A stretch of 6,990 nt of DNA. Origin: Nitrosomonadaceae bacterium. GTDB taxonomy: Bacteria; Pseudomonadota; Gammaproteobacteria; Burkholderiales; Usitatibacteraceae. This document shows positions 1 through 5,118 of the stretch, piece after piece. A program made the translations under genes and the position numbers. The notes beneath the pieces were generated by a model. It did no database searches. It worked only from the letters and a program-made list of their open reading frames with translations, and was not told where the DNA came from. The DNA lies in assembly GCA_021300055.1 (NCBI GenBank), contig JAJTHU010000247.1, forward strand, positions 1 through 6,990, in the 5' to 3' direction. Numbering within the stretch: position 1 is the stretch's first letter; the number at the start of each line of letters is the position of its first letter.

Positions 1-627
1 ATGGAGCTGGAGGATGGGACGATCTTGAAGGAAAGCCTCGTGATCCTGCAGTATCTTGAGGATCGCTTCCCTGAGCCAAGAGTATCAGCACGCGATCCGA
101 AGCAGCGTGCGATTGAGAACATGTTCACGGTGATGTGCAGCGACTTCACCAATGCTGGCTATTACATGGTGATGAACCAAGACCGCAGCAAGCAACAAAA
201 TTTGCGCGACAAGCTGTTGAGCATCTACGCGAATATGGATGCGTTCCTCGTGCGGCACGGCGAGGGGCAAGGGCCTTTTCTGTTTGAAGACTTTGGCTGG
301 TCGGAAGTCGTCTTTACGCCAATGCTGATGCGCTTCTGGTTTCTGGACTACTACGAGGGGTTCGCCCTGCCAGAGGAGTCCCGCTTCGCTCGCGTGCGCG
401 TTTGGCGCGACGCATGCCTGAAGCACCCCGATACGCAGCAGACCTCTAAAGAAGAAATTGTGAAGCTTTATTACGACTACGCCAAAGGCGCAGGCAACGG
501 CTCGCTGCTGCCTCGCCGCACGGTTTCTTCGTTCGCCTTTAAGCCACACTGGAAATCGCGGCCGTGGCCACCCGCCGAAAAGTACGACACCGGCGCAACC
601 GACGCGGAGCTTGGGTTGATTGAGTGA
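1..627 (+). CDS. Glutathione S-transferase family protein, 5' partial
   Basis: The gene enters from the left edge. The ATG at base 1 is unlikely to be the true start, because the first visible residues (EDGTILKESLVILQYLEDRF) match the end of the GST N-terminal thioredoxin-fold domain, where 'dG..l.ES..I..YL' forms the glutathione gamma-glutamyl binding site (E and S at about residues 11-12). Roughly the first 50 residues of that domain, including any catalytic Ser/Tyr/Cys, are therefore missing. The rest, from about residue 30, is the mostly helical C-terminal domain (for example the FLFEDFGWSEVVFTPML stretch around residues 94-110, equivalent to the 'f.G...s.aD....p.l' segment). A basic/proline-rich tail of about 40 residues (around 168-208) extends past the usual fold. 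Family members are cytosolic and conjugate or reduce substrates with glutathione; the substrate cannot be told here. It ends in TGA 625-627, with no obvious terminator before the next promoter. Confidence 0.85.
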   Translation: MELEDGTILKESLVILQYLEDRFPEPRVSARDPKQRAIENMFTVMCSDFTNAGYYMVMNQDRSKQQNLRDKLLSIYANMDAFLVRHGEGQGPFLFEDFGWSEVVFTPMLMRFWFLDYYEGFALPEESRFARVRVWRDACLKHPDTQQTSKEEIVKLYYDYAKGAGNGSLLPRRTVSSFAFKPHWKSRPWPPAEKYDTGATDAELGLIE

Positions 628-712
628 ATTGCTCGCGACCCAGTCGTGAAGAGCATCAGGAGCGGCCAAAACCATCGCTTCTCGGAATGTTCGCAACTCC
701 GATGAGTTCTTC

Positions 713-741
713 TTGCATGCGCTATTTTTTGTATATACAAT
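713..741 (+). promoter_or_regulatory. Predicted brnTA promoter (-35 TTGCAT, -10 TACAAT)
   Basis: TTGCAT at 713-718 and TACAAT at 736-741 are separated by 17 bases. The -10 matches the sigma-70 consensus at five of six positions; the -35 matches only at TTG. The expected transcription start, about seven bases past the -10, falls on the GTG of brnT at 748. No Shine-Dalgarno sequence precedes that GTG, so the toxin message may be leaderless. This is a prediction from sequence only. Confidence 0.45.
729..740. promoter_or_regulatory. Perfect 12-bp palindrome, candidate BrnA operator
   Basis: TTGTATATACAA reads identically on both strands and overlaps the predicted -10 hexamer of brnTA. Known BrnTA systems are repressed by their own ribbon-helix-helix antitoxin BrnA, alone or with BrnT. 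A symmetric AT-rich site over the -10 is what such a dimeric repressor would be expected to bind. Assigning it as the operator is an inference. Confidence 0.5.
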
Positions 742-747
742 AACCTC

Positions 748-1023
748 GTGAAGATCACGTTCGATCCGATCAAGCGTGCTAAGACATTGGCAGACCGAGG
801 GCTAGACTTCGCAGACGCACAGATCGTCTTCGAAGGAGTCACCGTGGAGATCGAAGATCTCCGAATGGACTATGGTGAACCCCGCATCCTTTGTTTTGGT
901 CTTTTGGAGGGCAGGATCGTGGTTGTCGGCTACACCCCACGGGGTGAGACTCGTCATGTTTTCAGTATGAGGAAAGCAAATGAACGCGAAAAAAAGCGCA
1001 TCGCGCCGCTCTTCCAAGTCTGA
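748..1023 (+). CDS. brnT: BrnT family type II toxin (ribonuclease, DUF497)
   Basis: A 91-residue protein with the BrnT signature. It begins with the first strand ITFDPIKRAK (residues 3-12, family pattern 'I.(F/W)D..K...'), followed by 'GLDFADAQIVFEG' (residues 18-30). A beta core follows with GRIVVVGYTPRG (about 55-66), and the C-terminal helix SMRKANEREKKR (about 73-84) is the usual basic 'S.RKA...E...Y' end. BrnT has a RelE-like fold and cleaves RNA to stop translation; BrnA neutralises it. The GTG start is chosen because the conserved MKITFDP start begins there and no ATG lies in frame just upstream. Length is normal for the family, with no disrupted motif, so the toxin looks intact. Its 3' end overlaps brnA by 44 bases, which favours translational coupling. 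Confidence 0.95.
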   Translation: MKITFDPIKRAKTLADRGLDFADAQIVFEGVTVEIEDLRMDYGEPRILCFGLLEGRIVVVGYTPRGETRHVFSMRKANEREKKRIAPLFQV

Positions 1024-1255
1024 TCTTGCGCGCGTGGACGCGCACGTGGTCAAGGCGAAAGAGTATGAAGAACTCCCTGAACTGACCGGAGCGATGCTTG
1101 CGCGCGCCAAGATCAACAAAGGCGGGCGGCCTGTTTCAGCCAACCCGCGCAAACTCATCTCGTTGCGCCTGCCTCCGGATGTCATTGACCGATGGAAGGC
1201 GACAGGTCCGGGCTGGCAGACACGCATGGCAGAGCGCCTAAGCAAGGTTGGGTAG
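980..1255 (+). CDS. brnA: BrnA family antitoxin (ribbon-helix-helix repressor)
   Basis: A 91-residue protein. The C-terminal half carries the BrnA signature: GRPVSANPRKLISLRLPPDV (about residues 48-67) supplies the GRP..(N)P and the DNA-binding beta strand 'ISLRL', and the following helix with GPGWQTRMAERL (about 76-87) matches 'G.G(W/Y)QTR(I/M)...L'. The N-terminal half is basic then acidic (KAKEYEELPELTGAMLARAK) and should be the part that wraps BrnT. The ATG at 980 lies inside the end of brnT and is preceded by GAGGAA five bases upstream, a good ribosome binding site. BrnA proteins bind and inhibit BrnT and repress their own operon. The pair looks complete and functional, with the usual toxin-first order of this family. 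Confidence 0.93.
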   Translation: MNAKKSASRRSSKSDLARVDAHVVKAKEYEELPELTGAMLARAKINKGGRPVSANPRKLISLRLPPDVIDRWKATGPGWQTRMAERLSKVG

Positions 1256-1403
1256 CATTCCGTAGTCGTGAACGGCCACAACCGGCTGTTCGCAAGCGCT
1301 TTCCGATTCGATACGCCTAATCGTCTAATCCATGGCTCCGTTGGCGTCGAGGCCGTACCTCAGTTACATAACGGGGTCTACGCTGCCTCCAGGGAAGCGC
1401 GGC

Positions 1404-1484
1404 CAGACGGATGTTGTGGAACCTGCGCGTGCCTGGTTTCAGCATGCGTCTTCCGCAGACTGGAAAAGTCCAGCAGACGTAAGT
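1404..1484 (+). pseudogene. HigB-like toxin remnant
   Basis: In the frame beginning at 1404 the DNA reads QTDVVEPARAWFQHASSADW followed by KSPADV. This resembles the central part of HigB-type (RelE superfamily) mRNA interferases, where a 'HPD.E.PA.AWF..AS.ADWK.PADV' segment joins the first helices to the beta sheet. No start codon, ribosome binding site or N-terminal residues with family character lie upstream. The conserved C-terminal core (the 'FNI.GN.YRL' type strands) does not follow in this frame, so only about 27 codons survive. It lies about 150 bases behind the intact brnTA operon. The match is from memory of family patterns and is short, so it is moderate at best. Confidence 0.45.
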
Positions 1485-1531
1485 TCCCATGCCAACCAGC
1501 TCCCTCGTGCACGCCGGTCATTGCCGGACTA

Positions 1532-1819
1532 ACGGGCGACTACCGAGCAAAGTCCACGCAGGTCTCGCTAGTTGGGATGACGGAGGTAACAAAGCAGCTC
1601 TCTGTTTTTGGCCGCATCGGGGTGTCGCGCACGAAGCGCTCCGCCTCTGCCACCATAGGAAATCGTAGCGGCACCGCTGATGAGAACAAAAAAGAAGCAA
1701 TCTCTGGATTAGGTGTCTCCTATGCATTTACAAAAAACATAGAGGGCACATTCGAGTGGAAATGGCTCTCAAACACTAAGCTCAGCGCTCCGACGATCGG
1801 GGTTCGGGTGGGATTCTAG
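1532..1819 (+). pseudogene. C-terminal remnant of an OmpA-like outer-membrane beta-barrel protein
   Basis: The last 95 codons of a 183-codon open frame (GTG 1268 to TAG 1819) read as an eight-stranded OmpA-type barrel. TQVSLVGMTEVTKQLSVFGR gives two amphipathic strands joined by a short turn. A polar loop rich in Ser/Thr/Asn/Lys follows, then GLGVSYAFTKNIEGTFEWKW, and finally a closing strand with APTIGVRVGF. The terminal phenylalanine is the usual BAM recognition residue. The first ~88 codons of the frame are Cys/Arg-rich, lack a signal peptide and include DNA that reads as a HigB scrap in another frame, so they are probably not original coding sequence. The barrel therefore lacks its 5' half and signal peptide and should not be exported. 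Confidence 0.6.
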
Positions 1820-2466
1820 GGGAGCATCGCCACTGCGCTCAGAGCGGCCCGTGAGAAAGTCGACGCTTCTCTGGTGTGGTGGCGAGCACCTATGGTCATT
1901 CGTTGTTGAACGCAGAGGCCTGGGCCAATGCGACAAATGGCATCCACAAGTTCTCTCGAACCACTCATCGAGCGGCTCGCAGGGGGCAGATCAGGAGATC
2001 TACGCACGACAAACCGTGTAGCGCGTCTTCGGAAAACTAATCCCAGAATCGCAGGTTGATCATTTTCTGAACACTGATTTACATGGCATGTATGAGCTTT
2101 AGGCATTCGAGAGAACAAGCGCGCGCCGGCCCGGCACTTCGCCGTTTGCGATGTCACGCCAAGCTCGATGCGCAGCCCGCATATCCCCGCGAGTTGTGAG
2201 CGATTAATCGTCAAATGAAGTTTTTGAGGTCACATCCTTAGGTGATCTCGGGAATGGGAGGACGTATTTTTCCCATGAGCATTTCTGCATTCCGTTCATG
2301 CTTGCAGCAGAGTAAGTCTCGTCACTTAATGATTCTTGCTTGAACATAAGGATGCGGACAGACTCCTTGACCGCAGGGGAGGGTGAACTACCTCGTAGAG
2401 AGCGGTTGATTTTTTTCTGTCGCTGCGAGGAGCTGCTTCGTGGGGCGCAGCCGCGCCGCAGCCCAC
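1820..2466. other. Gene-poor stretch with no supported gene
   Basis: I see no recognisable gene on either strand. Two minus-strand open frames (1816-2214 and 2204-2470) have no family character. The first is rich in Arg/Ser/Cys, as expected of a random frame. The second starts at a GTG with no convincing ribosome binding site and is Ser/Lys-rich. Composition shifts locally towards AT around 2200-2420. A GC-rich inverted repeat lies at about 2440-2466, next to the end of the small minus-strand ORFs, but it has no T-tract on either strand that would make it a clear terminator. Confidence 0.5.
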
Positions 2467-2550
2467 TCACAACTCAATTCGCTCATCGGGGTAACCAATC
2501 TTGAGCCGCTTTAGGTTGTCGGCGAATCGCGTGGCACTGGCTGCGGCCAT
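2467..2550 (-). pseudogene. Probable frame-shifted 3' end of the small ORF at 2511-2735
   Basis: Shifting frame near 2550 on the minus strand gives 27 codons, ATRFADNLKRLKIGYPDERI near the end, closing with EL and TGA. The composition (charged helix, then GYPDERIEL) looks far more protein-like than the PQPVPRDSPTT tail read in the original frame. I infer that an insertion or deletion near 2545-2560 split one protein of roughly 90 residues. The alternative is a tiny overlapping gene starting at the ATG at 2550, but no ribosome binding site supports that. Confidence 0.4.
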
Positions 2551-2735
2551 CGCAGCTTGCGGTTTCGATCGAGCGGATCAAATGCGTTCGGCTTGATCAC
2601 GCCCCTAAGCGTCAAATCCTCGATGCGTTGCTTCAGGCGGGCCAACTCTTCAGGCTTGAGGTCATTGATCGTACGCAGCACGTACTTATCCAACTCGAAA
2701 CAGTCTTCCTCACTTTGGGTTCCAACTTCCGCCAT
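2511..2735 (-). CDS. Small uncharacterised acidic/helical protein, probably 3' frame-shifted
   Basis: A 74-codon frame that I do not recognise as a named family. The ATG at 2735 has a strong ribosome binding site, GGAGG with a five-base spacer. The N-terminus is acidic (EVGTQSEEDCFELDKYV, residues 3-19). A heptad-like helix follows, LKPEELARLKQRIEDLTLRG (about 27-46), then IKPNAFDPLDRNRKL (about 48-62). The last dozen residues look non-native, because a better continuation lies one frame over. The pattern of short acidic start plus charged helix would suit a small regulatory or adaptor protein, but no function can be assigned. A possible promoter lies upstream on the minus strand (TTGACA at 2831-2836, TAGAGT at 2809-2814, 16-base spacer). 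It lies downstream of, and in the same direction as, the 72-codon ORF at 2833-3051, with 97 bases between them. Confidence 0.55.
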   Translation of the reverse strand: MAEVGTQSEEDCFELDKYVLRTINDLKPEELARLKQRIEDLTLRGVIKPNAFDPLDRNRKLRWPQPVPRDSPTT

Positions 2736-2808
2736 TTCAACCTCCCTCTTGTTCCGCTACGCAATCTGACCAGAGGAGTACCTGATCATCGGTTTGTTCG
2801 ATCACCCC

Positions 2809-2836
2809 ACTCTACGACGTGTCGGTTGATTGTCAA
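2809..2836 (-). promoter_or_regulatory. Possible promoter for the small ORF at 2511-2735
   Basis: On the minus strand TTGACA (2831-2836) is a perfect -35 hexamer. TAGAGT (2809-2814) matches four of six -10 positions, with a 16-base spacer. The -35 overlaps the stop codon of the upstream ORF. The leader would be about 65 bases. Chance occurrence cannot be excluded. Confidence 0.3.
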
Positions 2837-3051
2837 CCCATCAGCAGATCGAGCGCATCACGTTGTTGTACACGCATGCCCAGCGCCATCCAAACTGCGA
2901 CGTACACCTCATCAGGTAGGTCGCCTATCGTCTTCGCAGTTGGGTCGTTGAGACGACGCCAAATGTCAGTGAGTTTCTGCAAAAGTTTCGGATAAGTGCG
3001 CGACAGCCAGCCAATCGCATGACGATTCAGGGAGAGCGCTTGCGGCGCCAC
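2833..3051 (-). CDS. Small uncharacterised ORF, possibly 5'-truncated
   Basis: A 72-codon frame from a GTG at 3051, of no family I recognise. It is Trp/Leu-rich and helical in character: RHAIGWLSRTYPKLLQKLTD (about residues 10-29), IWRRLNDPTAKTIGDLPDEV (30-49), then YVAVWMALGMRVQQRDALDL (50-69). It looks like real coding sequence rather than a shadow. The GTG has only an AAGG with long spacing before it. The frame stays open upstream to a TGA inside the palindromic repeat at 3099-3150, so the original start may have been lost when that repeat element arrived. It is co-directional with the 74-codon ORF downstream. Function unknown. Confidence 0.45.
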   Translation of the reverse strand: MAPQALSLNRHAIGWLSRTYPKLLQKLTDIWRRLNDPTAKTIGDLPDEVYVAVWMALGMRVQQRDALDLLMG

Positions 3052-3094
3052 GATCTCGGCACCTTTGCCGCCACTCCATAAGCGCCCTGAACGA

Positions 3095-3152
3095 GGCTGT
3101 TGAGTTCAGCCTCAAACGCTGCCACCGCAGCGTTTGAGGCTCAAATCAACAA
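3095..3152. repeat. Palindromic mini-element, two head-to-head copies of an IS30-like end
   Basis: Two inverted arms, 3099-3122 and 3127-3150, are separated by the four bases CACC. Read inward-to-outward, each arm begins GCAGCGTTTGAGGCT and ends TCAAC. They differ at 2 of 24 positions, so 15 bp next to the spacer pair perfectly. The outer edge on the left, GGCTGTTGA at 3095-3103, matches the outer edge of the transposase remnant's right end at 5088-5096. The structure resembles a minimal inverted-repeat (MITE-like) derivative made only of element ends. It sits 16 bases past the stop of the DUF1566 gene, where its transcript would fold into a strong hairpin, though without a T-tract. Confidence 0.65.
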
Positions 3153-3167
3153 TGAAGGAAACACCGA

Positions 3168-4379
3168 TCAAGAAACGCCGGTGTACGGCCTAACACAGCG
3201 AACATAGTTGAGCGCTACTTGCAGGTCGCCCTGGGGGCCGAAATAGATCGGTGTTCCAGCGCCATCTTTCCGCGCCTTTGGGTCTGCTCGGGCCGCGCCC
3301 GAGCCATGCGCGTCGACAAGTGCGTCGATTGGTTTGGCGAACGCGGTGCCAAAAACGATATACATTGCCATGCTGCCCGGGCGCGGACCATCAAGTAGAG
3401 TCGTCCCGGTCCAGTAGTAAGGGACATCGACTTTTGAAGTCGGACCCGATATGCGCGAGAAATCGAACAACGTCGAGGCGGATGGCCGCGCGTTCACCTG
3501 AAAGGAAACGGAGTAATCGACAATAGTTTGCAACTCCTTGGCGCTAGGCATCCTCCAGTCATTAAATCCGCCTGTTGTCTGCTTTCTACAATAGGCAAGC
3601 GCATTCTTCCAACTTAGCGCTTGTCGACTATCACCTTTTTGCCACATCAGCCCTGTCGCAGAATCCGAGATCGTCCCGTCGCCATTCGCCCTAAAGTCAT
3701 TCTTTCCATACTCCGGGTTTCCCCGGACAAAGCGAAAATACATGCGACGGGGAGAGCCAGTGCGGGGATCCTTTAGTGGGTAGGCCTTTATGCGCCCGTC
3801 CACAAAGTTAACGCCAAATTGAGACTGGTCGCGCCCCATCGTCAGACCATTGAAGGGAGTGGCGCTCCAGACCTGGGCATCGACTTCTCTTTCCCCGGCG
3901 TTCACGTCACCAAGCGGCTGTTCGAAAAAACGTGAATCGATAAACAGCTTGATAGACTTGTCGCCAAACACTCGGCCCGAATACAGAATCAAGGAGTAGA
4001 GTTCTTTCACCGAGGGAATACGCCAATCTGATGGGCCTTTCTTGTTCAGTTCTGCCAAGGCGTCTTGCGCCTCGGAGAGCGTCATTTTTGCACCTAACGT
4101 CTTCATCCAGACTAGGCCAGTGACCAAGTCCGAAACCGTTCCATCCTTGTTGTCCAAGTATCTTGGCGCAATCAGGTCATTGGTCGCGTCTTGACCAAAG
4201 AACGCGCTGCCTTTTCTTGGGCGTGGAATCTCCCCGCGCTCGCCGTAGGCTACGAGCTGGCCAGTGCCGGGTACGGCATAAGGAAGCTTTGATTGCGCAA
4301 GCTGCCCCGCAAACAAAGGTGGCAATACGAGACTGGTGGCGACGAACAACAACGTTTTCACCAAAAGGGAATCAACCAT
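3168..4379 (-). CDS. Exported protein with two tandem DUF1566 (Lcl C-terminal-like) domains
   Basis: A 403-residue protein. Residues 5-24 (LLVKTLLFVATSLVLPPLFA) form a hydrophobic signal peptide with likely cleavage after A24. Domain 1 spans about 74-220: DGTVSDLVTGLVW (79-91), DWRIPSVKEL (118-127), VWSATPF (170-176) and YFRFVRG (214-220). Domain 2 spans about 232-398: NGDGTISDSATGLMW (232-246), DWRMPSAKEL (274-283), YWTGTT (322-327) and NYVRCVRP (391-398). The repeated order 'DG(T)..D..TGL.W ... DWR.P...EL ... W(T/S)(G/A)T ... R.VR' is the DUF1566 signature, a secreted fold related to the formylglycine-generating-enzyme/C-type-lectin-like group. Two cysteines, C264 and C395, lie in domain 2 and could form a disulfide. 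The molecular role is unknown; extracytoplasmic binding or surface roles are usual guesses. The ATG lacks a strong ribosome binding site. The gene lies between IS30-like end repeats, which suggests mobile cargo. Confidence 0.85.
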   Translation of the reverse strand: MVDSLLVKTLLFVATSLVLPPLFAGQLAQSKLPYAVPGTGQLVAYGERGEIPRPRKGSAFFGQDATNDLIAPRYLDNKDGTVSDLVTGLVWMKTLGAKMTLSEAQDALAELNKKGPSDWRIPSVKELYSLILYSGRVFGDKSIKLFIDSRFFEQPLGDVNAGEREVDAQVWSATPFNGLTMGRDQSQFGVNFVDGRIKAYPLKDPRTGSPRRMYFRFVRGNPEYGKNDFRANGDGTISDSATGLMWQKGDSRQALSWKNALAYCRKQTTGGFNDWRMPSAKELQTIVDYSVSFQVNARPSASTLFDFSRISGPTSKVDVPYYWTGTTLLDGPRPGSMAMYIVFGTAFAKPIDALVDAHGSGAARADPKARKDGAGTPIYFGPQGDLQVALNYVRCVRPYTGVS

Positions 4380-4573
4380 GATTGTCTTGCAAACTTAGAA
4401 TTGATGGACGTAACGTCTAGGCTGACATTCGGCTCAGTTTAGCGTGTCGCCGCGCCTGGCCAACGCAATGAGGTAAGCGGCGGGAGAGAGCAAAACGTTG
4501 CGGAGACTTTCCTCCTTGCACAGTTGCCTGCTAAATGGCCTCGGTGATGATGTAGCTGCCGAAACATCCGACA
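4380..4573. other. Intergenic stretch upstream of the DUF1566 gene
   Basis: This holds the 5' region of the minus-strand DUF1566 gene and the sequence up to the stop of the MarR remnant. I see no gene. On the minus strand a weak hexamer pair (TAGACG, 16 bases, TAAGTT), ending about 20 bases before the ATG, could serve as a promoter, but the match is poor. No terminator hairpin was found. Confidence 0.35.
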
Positions 4574-4815
4574 CTACTGGCGTCTTGGCACTGCGCTCCC
4601 CCGCTGGAGCGAATCCCGAAACTCAACAGGCGCTAATTGGGCATATTTCGACAGGGCCTGCAACTCATGCACTTGCCTGTCACTAAGTAGCTCCATCATG
4701 GCCCGAACCACGGTCGATTGAACCGCCCACGCTTGGGTCGCTAGGCGGTGTCCGGCCTTTGTAAGCTCGATGACTTTGCTGCGCTTGTCTGGGGGGTGCG
4801 GCGTTTTTCTTGGAC
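4574..4815 (-). pseudogene. MarR-family regulator remnant, C-terminal part only
   Basis: On the minus strand the frame ending at 4574 contains TPHPPDKRSKVIELTKAGHR (from about 4804), the end of the MarR winged-helix wing ('R..(H)P.D(R/K)RSK...LT.AG'). The long dimerisation helices follow (QSTVVRAMMELLSDRQVHEL). MarR proteins are dimeric DNA-binding repressors of about 140-160 residues. Here the N-terminal dimerisation helix and the recognition helix are absent: upstream residues in the same frame look random, run into the IS30-like repeat at 4878-4906, and have no plausible start. About 75 codons survive. The remnant keeps the same direction as the DUF1566 gene, 195 bases downstream of it, and may once have been its regulator; that link is speculative. 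Confidence 0.6.
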
Positions 4816-4877
4816 TGGTTAGATTGTAAGGCCGAGGCTTTCTCGGTACTGAACGGGGCTGCGAGCACCTCCTGAAA

Positions 4878-4906
4878 GTGGCAGCGTTTGAGGCTGAAAT
4901 CAACAG
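4878..4906. repeat. Third copy of the 24-29 bp IS30-like end repeat
   Basis: Bases 4878-4906 match the minus strand of 3097-3125 at 28 of 29 positions (the sole difference is A for C in ..GCTGAA-TCAAC..). They match the right arm 3127-3150 at 23 of 24. It is in direct orientation with the right arm and inverted relative to the left arm, so the DUF1566 gene and MarR remnant lie between direct copies. It abuts the transposase remnant at about 4907, marking a rearrangement junction. Confidence 0.75.
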
Positions 4907-4917
4907 GTAATGATCCA

Positions 4918-5079
4918 AAAGCGCTCGCGGAGCAATTCCCGAAAGGCGTAGACATCTCGAAATACTCACAGGCACACCTCAATGCCGTCGCAAGGCGATT
5001 GAATGAGCGCCCAAGGATGACGTTAGACTACGAAACACCTGCTGAACGATTCAGCCAACTTGTTGCATCGACCGGTTGA
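4918..5079 (+). pseudogene. IS30-family transposase remnant, C-terminal ~53 codons
   Basis: In the frame that ends in TGA at 5077-5079 the DNA reads AEQFPKGVDISKYSQAHLNA, then VARRLNERPRMTL, DYETPAERF and ASTG. This is the conserved C-terminus of IS30-family transposases ('.(Y/F)FPKG(T)D....(S)Q..LN.VA..LN.RPR.TL...(T)P.E.F'). The N-terminal HTH and all three catalytic DDE residues are missing; the catalytic Glu normally sits just before the visible part. The open frame can be read back to a TTG at 4888, but those codons are the end repeat at 4878-4906, not transposase. The fragment cannot be active. Confidence 0.75.
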
Positions 5080-5096
5080 ATCCGCCGTCAACAGCC
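5068..5096. repeat. Probable right terminal inverted repeat of the IS30-type remnant
   Basis: Read on the minus strand from 5096, the sequence starts GGCTGTTGA and continues with a spaced TCAAnCG block. It matches the left outer end at 3095-3120 at about 17 of 26 positions, with the first nine identical. It lies just past the transposase stop, where IS30 elements carry their right end. No matching target duplication is visible outside 3095 and 5096, so the present 2-kb interval is probably a rearranged composite, not one intact element. Confidence 0.45.
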
Positions 5097-5118
5097 GCGG
5101 TTCCCCCGCCCCAAAACA

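Noticed and set aside
85..696. Long minus-strand open frame opposite the glutathione S-transferase gene
   Set aside because: It is rich in His, Arg and Ala with no family features and lies antisense to a clear GST frame. It is a shadow.
638..700. Loose resemblance between 640-690 and 1262-1300 (GTCGTGAA and CGGCCA.AACC) flanking brnTA, as if direct repeats of an inserted cassette
   Set aside because: The shared blocks are 8-11 bases with different spacing. This is within chance for this composition, and there is no integrase or attC-like fold.
2030..2090. Sequence with TGATCA and CTGAACA elements recalling the multiple terminal repeats of IS21-type elements
   Set aside because: No transposase fragment of that family lies nearby and no clear repeated unit could be shown by eye. 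The resemblance is too weak to annotate.
2204..2470. 88-codon minus-strand open frame downstream of the frameshifted small gene
   Set aside because: It starts at a GTG overlapping the preceding stop region, has no ribosome binding site, and its Ser/Lys/Arg-rich sequence shows no recognisable family. Kept only as part of the gene-poor stretch.
4498..4686. 62-codon plus-strand open frame
   Set aside because: It lies antisense to the MarR remnant, has no ribosome binding site and shows no family character.
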